Made by a program: the position numbers and the translations under genes. A DNA stretch of 64,000 nucleotides from CAVWDI01 sp963793095. GTDB taxonomy: Bacteria > Chloroflexota > Anaerolineae > Anaerolineales > UBA4823. Below, piece by piece: positions 1-8,879 of this stretch (the stretch's first letter is position 1; every line of letters begins with the position of its first letter). The notes under the pieces are model-generated. The model was not told where the DNA came from, did not search any database, and saw only the letters and a program-made list of their open reading frames with translations. Where the stretch lies: NCBI GenBank assembly GCA_963793095.1, contig CAWBYY010000009.1, positions 62,001 to 126,000 on the forward strand, given 5' to 3'.

Positions 1-85
1 AATCCACAGATGCCCAGTCCACGTTGTCGCGGATGCCTTCTCTTGTGATTACCTCATCCTCGACAAGGAACACTTTATATGGCAT
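1..85 (-). CDS. Response regulator, N-terminal fragment
   Basis: Only the first 28 codons are inside the window; the gene continues past its left edge. The translation opens MPYKVFLVEDEVITREGIR, the typical first beta strand and acidic pocket (Glu-Asp) of a CheY-like receiver domain. A good ribosome binding site, GGAGGAATT, lies a few bases before the ATG. The EVITREGIR spacing resembles YesN/AraC-type response regulators that follow sensor kinases of sugar uptake systems, but the output domain is not visible, so that assignment is a guess. Confidence 0.8.
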   Translation of the reverse strand, partial: MPYKVFLVEDEVITREGIRDNVDWASVD

Positions 86-476
86 TCAATAATTCCTCCG
101 GGTGCAGTCCGGGGCTCCGCTGAAAAATACTTGTTTTGAATATGACCATCTGTTTTTACACAAATGAAGAAAACTATGCAGGGGCAAAAAATGAAGGAGT
201 CTTTTTAAAATATATCATAATCTTAGCCGTGACTAACTGGCGGTGGATAGATTAAATTATACATCGATGCGGATAATCTTTCGATTCAGATCCGGCTAAT
301 CTTTCCGGATTGAACGATCCTTTTTCGGCAGCAAACCGGTAAAATGGGAAAAGTCGGGGGGCTTATTTTTGAAACGATTATTTCCAATTATTAATCAACA
401 ATTTATATAATATATATAAAAATTATCTTTTTAATATGATACAGTAATAAAAACCATAACAGGAGTAACCATACTG
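86..476. other. AT-rich divergent intergenic region
   Basis: No gene is seen here. The region separates the leftward response regulator from the rightward dioxygenase/esterase pair and becomes very AT-rich from about 360 to 450, with runs of TATA that could hold the promoter of the rightward pair. AGGAG at about 461-465 precedes the ATG at 477. No clear operator or terminator was identified. Confidence 0.5.
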
Positions 477-1436
477 ATGCAACTGACCGGAATCCACCAT
501 GTAACCGCAATCACCGCAAGGGTTGCGGATAACCTCGAATTTTACACCCGCGACCTGGGACTGCGCCTGGTCAAAAAATCCGTAAACCAGGATGATGTAT
601 CGGCATACCACCTGTTCTATGCCGACAAACTGGGAAGTCCGGGCACCGATATGACCTTTTTCGACTGGCCGCACATGAGCCCGGATGTACGCGGGACCGA
701 CAGCATAGCCGGGACAGCTTTCCGGGTCGCCAGCCAGTCAGCACTGGAATTCTGGCAAAAACGATTTGAGCAGAGGGGCATCAAACAGGAAGCGATCACA
801 GAATTCGCTGGACGCCCACTGCTGCCCTTCGAAGACCCTGAAGGCCAGCGCCTGTACCTGGTGAATGACCGGGGAGCCGGGTTTGAAGGCGAGATCTGGC
901 CGCAGCCCGATATCCCTGACGGGTTCGCCCTGCGCGGGTTCTACAGCATCCTGCTCTCGGTTCCTTCAATTAGCCGGCTTGAGGTCATAATAAAAGGAAT
1001 CCTCAATTATGAAGAGCTGGAACGCCAGACCTGGATTGACAACAAATCGGATGCAGTCATTTACAGAACCGGCCAGGACAGCGGCCCTGGAGCTGAGGTC
1101 TGGCTGCTGGAACAACCTCACCTGGAGGGCGCCCGGCTGGGAGCCGGCGGGACACACCATGTCGCCTTCCGGGTGGACGATTTTGAAACCCAGCAAAAAT
1201 GGCACTCGCACCTGAACCGGGCTGGTCTGCGCGTCAGCGGTCTGATCGACCGCTTCTGGTTCCGCTCGATCTACTTCCGTGTTTCCAGCGGGATCCTGTT
1301 TGAAATCGCCACGGACGGCCCTGGCTTTGCCATCGACGAAGAACCAGATCAACTGGGCGAAAAATTGATCCTGCCGCCTTTTCTCGAAAACCGGCGTAAA
1401 GAAATCGAGGCTGGCCTGACCCCCATTGGGGCTTAG
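477..1436 (+). CDS. VOC-family ring-cleaving dioxygenase (MhqO-like)
   Basis: A 319-residue protein of the vicinal oxygen chelate fold with two modules, about residues 4-130 and 150-285. Candidate metal ligands are His7/His8 (GIHHVT), His227/His228 (GGTHHVAF) and Glu276 (LFEIATD), the pattern of extradiol-type dioxygenases of the MhqO/MhqA group. Family knowledge suggests cytoplasmic, iron-dependent cleavage of hydroquinone-like or other aromatic compounds. The next gene, an esterase, begins 6 bp after the stop, a pair also found among quinone-response genes of Firmicutes, so a role in detoxifying quinones is plausible. Substrate unknown. Confidence 0.85.
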   Translation: MQLTGIHHVTAITARVADNLEFYTRDLGLRLVKKSVNQDDVSAYHLFYADKLGSPGTDMTFFDWPHMSPDVRGTDSIAGTAFRVASQSALEFWQKRFEQRGIKQEAITEFAGRPLLPFEDPEGQRLYLVNDRGAGFEGEIWPQPDIPDGFALRGFYSILLSVPSISRLEVIIKGILNYEELERQTWIDNKSDAVIYRTGQDSGPGAEVWLLEQPHLEGARLGAGGTHHVAFRVDDFETQQKWHSHLNRAGLRVSGLIDRFWFRSIYFRVSSGILFEIATDGPGFAIDEEPDQLGEKLILPPFLENRRKEIEAGLTPIGA

Positions 1437-1442
1437 AGAGTT

Positions 1443-2126
1443 ATGAGCTCTGATATCCACTCCGGCCAGCCAGTACTGTTTGCCGGCGCCGGGATTAAGA
1501 ACGCCGACCTGGCGGTGATTCTGCTCCACGGGCGGGGCGCGACTGCAGAATCTATGCTGCCATTCGCGGAAGCCATCCAGGTCGCCAACACCGCATTTTT
1601 GATCCCCCAGGCAGCTTTAAACCGCTGGTACCCGCAGTCCGCCTTCGCCCCGCTTGAAGCCAACCAGCCCGACCTTTCTTCAGCCCTGGAAGTCATAACC
1701 GGGCTTGTGAAGCAGGCCCGGGAAAATGGTTTGTCCGACCGGCAGATTGTGTTTGGCGGTTTTTCGCAGGGCGCCTGCCTGGTATCCGAATACGCCGCCC
1801 GGAATGCCGGAAGGTACGGCGGCTTATTCGTCCTAAGCGGGGCTCTGATTGGCCCGAAGGGCACACCCCGAGACTACCCGGGGTCATTCGAGGGTATGCC
1901 GGTTTTTATCGGGGGCAGCGATATCGATCCCTGGGTATCCCACGACCTGATGGAGAACACTGCCTCTGTATTTCGGAAAATGGGGGCGGAGGTGGATTTC
2001 CGGACCTACCCCGGTATGGCTCACATCGTTAATCAGGATGAAATTGACTGTGTCCGAGATTTACTGGTAAAAACCAGGCCCCAATTAATTGATCCTCCCA
2101 GGAAATTTCCGCCGGAGGAAGGATAA
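1443..2126 (+). CDS. Alpha/beta hydrolase, phospholipase/carboxylesterase family (MhqD-like)
   Basis: A 227-residue serine hydrolase with no signal peptide. The nucleophile elbow GFSQG places the catalytic serine at 108; Asp160 or Asp162 (GGSDIDPW) and His194 (GMAHIV) complete the likely triad. The HGRGA segment near residue 30 would form the oxyanion hole. Length and motifs fit the carboxylesterase family that includes MhqD. It is almost certainly co-transcribed with the dioxygenase upstream and may hydrolyse its ring-cleavage product; that partnership is inferred from adjacency. Confidence 0.85.
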   Translation: MSSDIHSGQPVLFAGAGIKNADLAVILLHGRGATAESMLPFAEAIQVANTAFLIPQAALNRWYPQSAFAPLEANQPDLSSALEVITGLVKQARENGLSDRQIVFGGFSQGACLVSEYAARNAGRYGGLFVLSGALIGPKGTPRDYPGSFEGMPVFIGGSDIDPWVSHDLMENTASVFRKMGAEVDFRTYPGMAHIVNQDEIDCVRDLLVKTRPQLIDPPRKFPPEEG

Positions 2127-2184
2127 CCTCTCCAAAATAGATTCACCCGTCCGATGCATTTTTTTCAAGCTTTGAAACATAAAA

Positions 2185-2214
2185 ACCGGACAGCGATACT
2201 GACTGCTGTCCGGT
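2185..2214. terminator. Bidirectional terminator hairpin
   Basis: A perfect inverted repeat ACCGGACAGC / GCTGTCCGGT with a 10-nt loop lies between two convergent genes. On the minus strand it is followed by TTTTT, so it should end the ferritin-like transcript; it may also stop the esterase transcript. Confidence 0.8.
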
Positions 2215-2250
2215 CTCTGCATATTTATCTTACAGGGATGCTGGCAGGAT

Positions 2251-2677
2251 TTAAACAGGCCAGTCGCGCAGCATTCGTTCGGTCTCTTCCGAGTGTCCCA
2301 TTTCGTCCCGGATCATATCTTCAAGCTGGACAACCAGCCCTTTATCGCCGAATTCTTCAGCCTGCTGGGCGCGGCAGGGTGTAGTCCTTTCCGGCCTGGA
2401 TTTCGGCAGCAAGCACCGCTTGAAGCATCTCCTGGTTATTTGCGGCTGGCGGGACTGGCGCCGGTATTGTTACCGGCTCGCCCCCCAGGGCTACGATTTT
2501 ATTGGCTAAAAACTGGGCATGCAGCTGCTCGTCCACGACCTCCGCAAGGAAGAATGCCGCCAGCTGGGGCCGGTACGGGCCGGTCGCCTTGGCGGCATAG
2601 GTGATGTACTGGATAATCGCGCTAAGTTCGTTGGCTAAATCCTTATTCAGATTGTCGATTAATGTTTTTTTATCCAT
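2251..2677 (-). CDS. Ferritin-like diiron protein (frameshifted)
   Basis: A bacterioferritin/rubrerythrin-type four-helix protein of about 141 residues, read as one gene across a single-base shift near 2382. The first part has the helix-1 glutamate (ANELSAIIQY) and an E..H pair (EVVDEQLHAQF). After the shift the other frame supplies the missing end with a second E..H pair (RDEMGHSEETERML) and a natural stop. The family binds or stores iron, or protects against peroxide. An iron-type FTR1 permease and a CDF exporter follow on the same strand, suggesting a metal-homeostasis neighbourhood. The shift is probably a sequence error, because both halves are well conserved. Confidence 0.75.
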
Positions 2678-3264
2678 TTAAAGCTCCTTATTTTGATTAT
2701 GGTCAAATTATATACGATAAACCCTGGCTATCAAACAATTTACAGGGAGAAATTCTAATAGATTGCCGATTCGAATGATTTTCCGGTTGAGAAATTCTCA
2801 ATAATATCCTGTGGGCGAATATTCTAGTTAGATGAAAAAATGGGCTTTTAGTTACACTGTTCTGCGGGAAACATCAACGGAACATGTATTTAGAACAAAT
2901 TTGTGAAGAAGATTTTTTCCAGGCTCAGTAGATTTGTAACATTCCTGCGTTTCGTGGAATCAGATCAGACAGTTTAATCCGGCAATCAATTCTCACTGCG
3001 GCGGCTCTCAAACGATATCAACGTGTATGAAAGTCATAGGATAATAAATCCTTAAGATACGATACCAGAATTAAACCCGGCGGACTTTCCTTTAATGTTA
3101 TGTCCGGTACAAATAAAGGTTTTGGAACCCGCTGCACATTCGAAGAAATCGGGTTGGTGATCATCGAATAAATCCTTCCTAATCAGCCGGATTGGTCCCG
3201 CTTATGTATCCTGGTGATTGATTGAAATGCTGCCGGGAACCATCAGAACCGGTTCTGGATTGGA
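2678..3264. other. Intergenic region without recognised gene
   Basis: About 590 bases of AT-rich sequence between the ferritin-like gene and the FTR1 gene. Both strands are broken by stops and no translated stretch resembles a protein. It should contain the promoter of the ferritin-like gene at its left end. No repeat, RNA or hairpin of note was seen. Confidence 0.5.
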
Positions 3265-4092
3265 TCACCAGTTTGCCTGCTTGGCAGCCCGAATGGTCTT
3301 ATTAATTCTTGTTAAACCCAGCCCGATCAAAATGAAATAGCTGATATAAGCCAGAACCTCTGTTAAAGACGGGTTTCCATTGTAACCAAAAAGTGCCTTC
3401 AGGATCTGCCCGGCCAGTGAATCCTCGTCCAAAATATGATTTATGTCCCAAACATGCTCAATTACAGGGGGGATGATGCCGGCCTCGTTAAGCTCATGCA
3501 CCCCGTGAGCTACAAGCCCGGCCGCGAACAGAATCAGCAGGATATTTGTTACCTGGAAAAACCGCTTTAATGACAGGTTCCTGGTTGTTGTAAAAAAGAC
3601 CCACCCAAACAAAACTGCCGCTGCCAACCCCAGTAAGGCTCCCAAAAAAGTGTTCAGCCCTTCTACTGTCATCTGAGCGGCTGCGAGGAAAAGTGCTAAC
3701 TCCAGCCCTTCCCGGGAGACTGAAAGGAAAGCAAGTAAAAATACCGCGCCTGCGCCTCCCCTGATTGCAGCCCGGCGGACATCCATTTCAAGCTCCGTCT
3801 TGAGCGTTTCCGCATGTGCTCTCATCCAGAAAACCATCCATGTCAGGATTCCGGCAGCCAGCAGCATTGCAAAACCTTCAAATATCTCCTCCGCCCTGCC
3901 TTCAAACCGCGTTCCCATCGAGACCAGCAGCACAGCCGCGATAACGCTTAAAACAGCCGCGCTGGCTGTTCCCGCCCAAACAACCGGTTTCAGGTCAGGT
4001 CGTCCGATTTTATACAGTGCCCCAACCACAATTCCAATGATAAGCGCGGCCTCAAGCCCTTCCCGCAGTGAAAGTAAAAAGCTTGGTAACAT
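3265..4092 (-). CDS. FTR1-family iron permease
   Basis: A 275-residue membrane protein with about seven hydrophobic segments. It carries the two family-defining R-E-x-x-E iron motifs: REGLE at residues 10-14 in the first helix and SREGLE near residue 127. FTR1/EfeU proteins move ferric iron across the cytoplasmic membrane, usually with an oxidase or periplasmic partner. Neither EfeO nor EfeB is adjacent, so this may work alone, with a distant partner, or on another divalent metal. The neighbouring CDF exporter and ferritin-like gene support a role in metal balance. Confidence 0.88.
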   Translation of the reverse strand: MLPSFLLSLREGLEAALIIGIVVGALYKIGRPDLKPVVWAGTASAAVLSVIAAVLLVSMGTRFEGRAEEIFEGFAMLLAAGILTWMVFWMRAHAETLKTELEMDVRRAAIRGGAGAVFLLAFLSVSREGLELALFLAAAQMTVEGLNTFLGALLGLAAAVLFGWVFFTTTRNLSLKRFFQVTNILLILFAAGLVAHGVHELNEAGIIPPVIEHVWDINHILDEDSLAGQILKALFGYNGNPSLTEVLAYISYFILIGLGLTRINKTIRAAKQANW

Positions 4093-4336
4093 TAATCTTA
4101 AAGCTTCCTATTATTCGTTATGTAAGTATGACGATGCGGGCTATTAAACCAAAAAATATGTAATCCTTAGAATCTAAAAGCCGCAGGCCTTGATTGTATA
4201 TATAATTGATCTAATTTGTCAATATCAAAAGCGGGAACATTTATTCACCCAGGATGTACAATTCTGCAAGCGATTAACCCCTGAAGCGCTTACAGGGCCT
4301 GGCGCCAGCCTCTTTCACTCAGCGCCAGCCCGATGG
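4093..4336. other. Intergenic region between FTR1 and rhodanese remnant
   Basis: The region should hold the FTR1 promoter, but no -35/-10 pair stands out. No gene supported. Confidence 0.4.
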
Positions 4337-4522
4337 TTAACATTCAACTGGATAACCAGCGTCCACCCAGGCGCCCATACCGCCAAGAATTGGATTTAAC
4401 TTTTCGAAGCCGTGATCACGCAGAATGCGCGCCACACAGGCGCTGGATTCCTCCGACGGTCAGGTCCAGTAAGGGATAACAGGCCGCTTCGGTTCTCGGT
4501 TTCGCTCATTCTGCTGGCTCAA
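4337..4522 (-). pseudogene. Rhodanese C-terminal remnant with in-frame TGA
   Basis: Directly after the stop of the CDF gene a 61-codon frame can be read from a TTG. Its second half, SEESSACVARILRDHGFEK followed by an ILGGMGAWVDAGYP segment, is a clear C-terminal rhodanese signature. The active loop, normally Y-C-T-C-P in this rhodanese type, reads Y-W-T-(TGA)-P. The N-terminal half of the domain is absent. A hairpin GCGCC/GGCGC with loop TGTGT begins 16 nt after the TGA, so selenocysteine cannot be excluded. The loss of the other cysteine and of half the domain makes a decayed gene more likely. Confidence 0.55.
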
Positions 4523-4523
4523 A

Positions 4524-5438
4524 TTACTTCCCAGCAGGCTCAATATCACCTGGGTAGTAGGGGTGGTAATGGACGTGAACACTTCTCACAAAATCAATAT
4601 TCTCCATCAGAGATCTCTCGACTTCTGTGGCGATTTCATCGCCATCGTGAACAGAAATAGAACCATCGACACAAATTGTAATATTGAGAACAAGATATGG
4701 GCCGAACCTGTGAGCTTTGATCTCCTCGATACGTTCAATCTGGTTTATTCCATCCAATACCGATTTTATCTGGCGGTTGAGCGTTTTTCCAGGGACCGTA
4801 TCCATTAACTCGTAAGTAGATTCACGCAGGATAACCATTCCAGTACGCAGAATGACCAGTGAAACCAGTGCGCCTGCAAATGGGTCCACCCACACGTAAC
4901 CAAACCTGCCAAGCAGAATTCCCGCTGCAACCGCTGATGAGGCATATATATCGTTGCGGTGATCAGAAGCAAGCGCCAGCACTGCTGCATTGCCGGTTTC
5001 CTTCCCAATTCTCCCGGTATATGCCGATAAGATGATTTTGATTATTATCGTAATCAATACAACCCACAGGGCAATCGGGGCGGCGCCTGTAAATTCTCCC
5101 TCGCCGGTGTAGATTTCGAACAGAACATTTAAGGAATTCCAGAAGATCATTATCGCGGTCGTGATTACAAAAGCGCCGACCACCAGCGCTCCGATGCTCT
5201 CAAGCTGGCGGTGCCCGTATGGATGTTCATCATCAGGCGGTTTGCCCGCAGCTCGCATGAACAGCCATACAACTACATAATAAGCCACATCCGAGGTTGA
5301 GTTAATGCCATCTGCGAGCAGGGCTGGGCTGTGCGCCAGGATTCCGAAACCCGTTTTCACTACAGCGAGAAATATATTTGCGCCCAAACCGAGTTTGAGC
5401 GCCTGCAAGCCTTGCTTTTCCCTGGGCTTATGGCTCAT
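4524..5438 (-). CDS. Cation diffusion facilitator (CDF) metal exporter
   Basis: A 304-residue transporter with about six membrane helices followed by a cytoplasmic ferredoxin-like C-terminal domain (from about residue 205). Metal-site residues of the family are visible in helix 2 (LADGINSTSD) and helix 5 (ASDHRND). The HPYGHRQLE segment between helices 2 and 3 is also diagnostic. CDF proteins export Zn, Fe, Mn or Co by proton exchange; the metal cannot be told from sequence, though the variant Asn-Ser-Thr-Ser-Asp in helix 2 argues against a classical zinc exporter. It lies in a metal-related stretch. Confidence 0.88.
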   Translation of the reverse strand: MSHKPREKQGLQALKLGLGANIFLAVVKTGFGILAHSPALLADGINSTSDVAYYVVVWLFMRAAGKPPDDEHPYGHRQLESIGALVVGAFVITTAIMIFWNSLNVLFEIYTGEGEFTGAAPIALWVVLITIIIKIILSAYTGRIGKETGNAAVLALASDHRNDIYASSAVAAGILLGRFGYVWVDPFAGALVSLVILRTGMVILRESTYELMDTVPGKTLNRQIKSVLDGINQIERIEEIKAHRFGPYLVLNITICVDGSISVHDGDEIATEVERSLMENIDFVRSVHVHYHPYYPGDIEPAGK

Positions 5439-5489
5439 AATAATTTAAAAGGCTAACTTTCAGAATAGAATTATTGAACGTTTGGATAA

Positions 5490-6206
5490 CTAACTGCCCA
5501 GCACTTTAGCACCCGTGGGGCCCGGGCTGCCGCCTTTGGGTTCAACAGTTATACCAAATGCATTGAATTTTGATAAAGGGGCAGAGGAGTCTACCAGCAT
5601 GCTGCCGTATCCCTCTTCATTTACCGAGAATACTCCTCCGCTTATTCTCTCGCCATCCTTTATTAACCACAGTTGGTACTGCTCAGATTCAATGAGTTCA
5701 GGCAGTCCGTCCACGATCAAAACCCCGTATTCGCTGTCCCGGCTCATCACAAGCATCCCGGATGCACCGGGTTTAAAGTCCGTCCCCTGAAGTTCAACAG
5801 TGACCAGTGCACTCTGGCTTGTGCTTTCCACATTTTTCAAGCGCTCCCAGAGCAGAAAGTTGCTGGTAAATAACACCGCTACCAGAACAAGGCTGGCCGC
5901 TCCCCAGACATGGATATTGCGGTTGAAAGCCGCCCGGATCGAATCCCAAAAACTTACCATTCCTGCACCCGCCTGCTGGCGGCTTTCTTCCCGTACCCGC
6001 GAGATAACCTTCTGCTTCAATTCCGGCGGTGATGGTGTGGTTTTCACCGCCAGCGGCAGGTGTTTTATAACCTGGTTATAACCATTAAGCTCTTCCCGGC
6101 AGGAAGCGCAGAATTTCAGATGGGCTTCTACTTGCTCCCGCTCCTCTTCTGAGGCGGAACCTGCCGCATATCCTGGGATCAAGTCAAAGACATGTTCTTC
6201 CAGCAT
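5490..6206 (-). CDS. Anti-sigma factor, RskA-type
   Basis: A membrane anti-sigma factor just downstream of its ECF sigma partner. The N-terminal cytoplasmic part has the zinc-binding H-x3-C-x2-C motif (HLKFCASC). One transmembrane helix follows near the middle (AASLVLVAVLFTSNFLLWE), then an extracytoplasmic RskA-like domain with typical GLPEL..YQLWLI segments. The ATG at 6206 is chosen because the family begins with a motif such as LEEHVFDLIPGYAAG; GGAGG lies 16 bases upstream. A TTG at 6251 would add 15 residues. The pair would release the sigma factor on an envelope signal. Confidence 0.85.
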   Translation of the reverse strand: MLEEHVFDLIPGYAAGSASEEEREQVEAHLKFCASCREELNGYNQVIKHLPLAVKTTPSPPELKQKVISRVREESRQQAGAGMVSFWDSIRAAFNRNIHVWGAASLVLVAVLFTSNFLLWERLKNVESTSQSALVTVELQGTDFKPGASGMLVMSRDSEYGVLIVDGLPELIESEQYQLWLIKDGERISGGVFSVNEEGYGSMLVDSSAPLSKFNAFGITVEPKGGSPGPTGAKVLGS

Positions 6207-6262
6207 GTTTATAAAGTCGATTCCTCCATAACTTAATATACGAATATCCAACCAGTTTGGAT

Positions 6263-6841
6263 TTATTCTGTGAGAAGATCGCTTCCTTCCAGGTCGATCT
6301 TAATTTTTTTCATCGCCAACCGTATACGGGTTTTGATTGTGCCCAGCGGTTCGTCCAGCAGCCTGGCGATTTCAGAGTGGGAGAATCCCAAAAAATAAGC
6401 ATATGTGAGCGCCTGCCTCTGCTCTGCGGGGAGGCTGGCGACCGAAATCCGGACCCGGTTGCTTTGTTGCGACAATTCAACATTTTGTTCCACATCCGCA
6501 ATATCTGCCCACAAATCGGATTCGCCGTCCTCCCAGAAATTTACCTCCACCTCAGGGCGGATGCTCAAGCGCCGGATCTCATCTATTGAACGGTTGCGGG
6601 TTATACCCGCAATCCAGGTTGCTACTTTCCCGCTCTCTTTCCGGTATGATGCTGCATTTTTCCATACTCGGAAAAATACGTCCTGTGTGACTTCCTCCGC
6701 AGCAGACCCTTCTCCCAGTGAATTGAGCGCGATGCTGAATACCAGCCGGCTGTAACGGTCGTAAAGCTCGCCCAGCGCGTTCTCATCCTTCTGTTCCATC
6801 AACTGCAGCAGGGTTTGATCGCTGAATTTTTTATAGTCCAC
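6263..6841 (-). CDS. ECF RNA polymerase sigma factor (SigK-like)
   Basis: A 192-residue sigma-70 family protein. Region 2 is seen around residues 25-95, with the -10 recognition stretch EEVTQDVFFRVWKNA. Region 4 lies around residues 130-182, with the helix-turn-helix HSEIARLLDEPLGTIKTRI. It is followed 11 bp or more downstream by its RskA-type anti-sigma factor, the usual regulator-inhibitor operon. Targets are unknown; the divergent lipoprotein gene at 7.1 kb is the obvious candidate because the two share the intergenic region. Confidence 0.9.
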   Translation of the reverse strand: MDYKKFSDQTLLQLMEQKDENALGELYDRYSRLVFSIALNSLGEGSAAEEVTQDVFFRVWKNAASYRKESGKVATWIAGITRNRSIDEIRRLSIRPEVEVNFWEDGESDLWADIADVEQNVELSQQSNRVRISVASLPAEQRQALTYAYFLGFSHSEIARLLDEPLGTIKTRIRLAMKKIKIDLEGSDLLTE

Positions 6842-7074
6842 ACCACTTCCTTAAATTATGGTCCTGTAAAAGGAAGGTTTTTTATCGCTGCCAGTATCTG
6901 CGCCTCTGATTATATCCTCTCCTGCATATTTTTTCTCTCGCCACAATTTCTACAATTCCTATCCAAATACACTAATATTCCCCTAATTTTTATAGACATC
7001 CAGCCTTAAATAACCTGCGTATATATTTCATAAGACCAATAAAACCTATTTTCATTCCGAAGGAGGAAACAAAA
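6842..7074. promoter_or_regulatory. Divergent promoter region (sigma factor / lipoprotein)
   Basis: AT-rich spacer between the leftward sigma/anti-sigma operon and the rightward lipoprotein gene. A strong ribosome binding site, GAAGGAGGAAAC, precedes the ATG at 7075. No promoter element can be assigned with confidence. Confidence 0.4.
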
Positions 7075-8653
7075 ATGTCGTTAAAAAAAGTTACCGGAAA
7101 ATCGTATCATGCAGGTAATCTCTGGAAGTGGACCGGCGTATTGGCGGTACTGATACTGGCGCTTGCAGCCTGTCAGACTTCCACACCAACACCTGCAGCT
7201 ACGGAAGCCATGGAAGAGCAAGCGGTGGTTGTAACCGAGGAGCTGAAAATAGCCCCTTCCGTCACGGTTTCCGACCAGTCTATAGAAAGCGGTTCAGTGA
7301 AGGTGGACCAGGTCATCAGCGACGGACCTGGATGGATTGTCATCCATGCGCAGGCTGAAGGGAAACCAGGAGCCATCCTGGGTTTCAGCCAGGTTGAAAA
7401 TGGTGAGAACGCTGATGTTCTGGTTGATATCGATCCAGCCAAAGCTACCGAAACCCTTTACGCCATGCTGCACAGTGATCTGGGAGAAGCAGGCAGCTTT
7501 GAATTCCCGGATGGACCGGACGTACCTGTGAAAGTTGGTGAAAAGGTCGTCACCCCACCTTTTAAAGTCACTGCTGGGCTGGTTGAGCTAATCCCTGAAG
7601 TCGTCGTGGAAGACCAATCGATCGAAAACGGCAGCGTGACGGTCTCAAGAGTTCATCAGCCAGGGACCCGGCTGGCTGGTTGTGCATGCCCAGGCAGATG
7701 GCAAACCCGGCCCAATCATTGGCTTCAGTCCAGTTGCGGATGGGGAGAACCAGGGCGTTGTTATTGACATAGAGATAGAAAAAGCATCTGAAACGCTATA
7801 CGCCATGCTCCATGCTGACCTGGGAGAGGCCGGCGCGTTCGAATTCCCGGATGGTCCGGATGCGCCAGTGATGGTCGAAGGGAATGTTGTGACGCCTCCC
7901 TTCGCAGTTACCGGTGGCCTTCAGGCGGAAGCGCTGATTCTGATCGCCGAGAGCGAAGAGCTCGGCCAGTTCCTGACTGATTCAGCCGGCATGGCCCTGT
8001 ATACATTTTCCAAAGACCAGGCTGGCGTTACCAACTGTTATGACCAGTGCGCTGTCAACTGGCCTCCATTATTCCTGGAAGAAGGCCAGGAATTAACTGC
8101 CAGTGAAGGGATATCCGGCGAGCAGGCTTCCATTGAAAGAACAGACGGCGGCATGCAGGTTACCTACAACGGCCTGCCCCTGTATTACTGGGTAAATGAC
8201 ACGGAACCCGGCCAGACTTCCGGCCACGGAGTAAATGAGGTCTGGGCAGTTGCCCGCCCGGAGGTGCCCCTAGTCCAGGTCGCCAGCAACGAGCAGTTTG
8301 GCGATATCCTGGTCGGCCCCGATGGGATGACCCTGTATATTTTCACTAATGACCAGCCCGGCGTAACAAACTGTTACGACCAGTGCGCTGTCAATTGGCC
8401 TCCCCTGATGCTGGCCGAGGACCAACCATTGACAGGCGGCGCAGGCGTGATTGGCGAACTTGGCACCACTGAACGCACAGACGGAGGCAGGCAGGTCACC
8501 TACAACGGCTGGCCGCTGTATTACTGGGTGCAGGATACGGCCCCCGGTGAAACAAGCGGGCACCTTGTAAACAATGTCTGGTTCGTTGCGACATCCAAAG
8601 ACCAGGTTACTCAAATTCCAGCCACCAGCGAAGACGAAGATACAACCTATTAG
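7075..8653 (+). CDS. Repeat lipoprotein: two DUF7282-like and two COG4315-type modules (frameshifted)
   Basis: A secreted lipoprotein of about 525 residues with lipobox LALAAC after a signal peptide and a short Thr/Pro linker. Two tandem modules (SVTVSDQSIESGSV to FPDGPDVPV, then a near copy) resemble the archaeal/bacterial DUF7282 fold. They are followed by two tandem copies of the secreted-repeat lipoprotein family, each with LYTFSKDQ or LYIFTNDQ, NCYDQCAVNWPP and YNGLPLYYW or YNGWPLYYW. A one-base insertion near 7654 splits the frame; removing it restores RVISQGPGWLVVHAQ, matching repeat 1. Function unknown. The paired cysteines in each repeat suggest disulfides. A strong terminator follows. 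Confidence 0.8.
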
Positions 8654-8678
8654 ATATTTCAGCCAAATCTAACTTACC

Positions 8679-8711
8679 AAAAATATGCACCATAGTCTGG
8701 TGCATATTTTT
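8679..8711 (+). terminator. Rho-independent terminator
   Basis: Perfect 14-bp stem AAAAATATGCACCA / TGGTGCATATTTTT with a 5-nt loop, ending in a T run, just downstream of the lipoprotein stop. Confidence 0.9.
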
Positions 8712-8879
8712 ATTTATGTTAAATCAAAGCCGGGTAGAATCAGGTACTCCTAAAAACAAAATGACCGCGAATTTTCCGCCCGGAAAATGGATCGTGAATT
8801 TTGTGAGGATTTTCCAATAATATTTTTTTGTAGTATAAATCTGGGAGATTTAAAGTCAGAGGAATAACAAATAATAACC

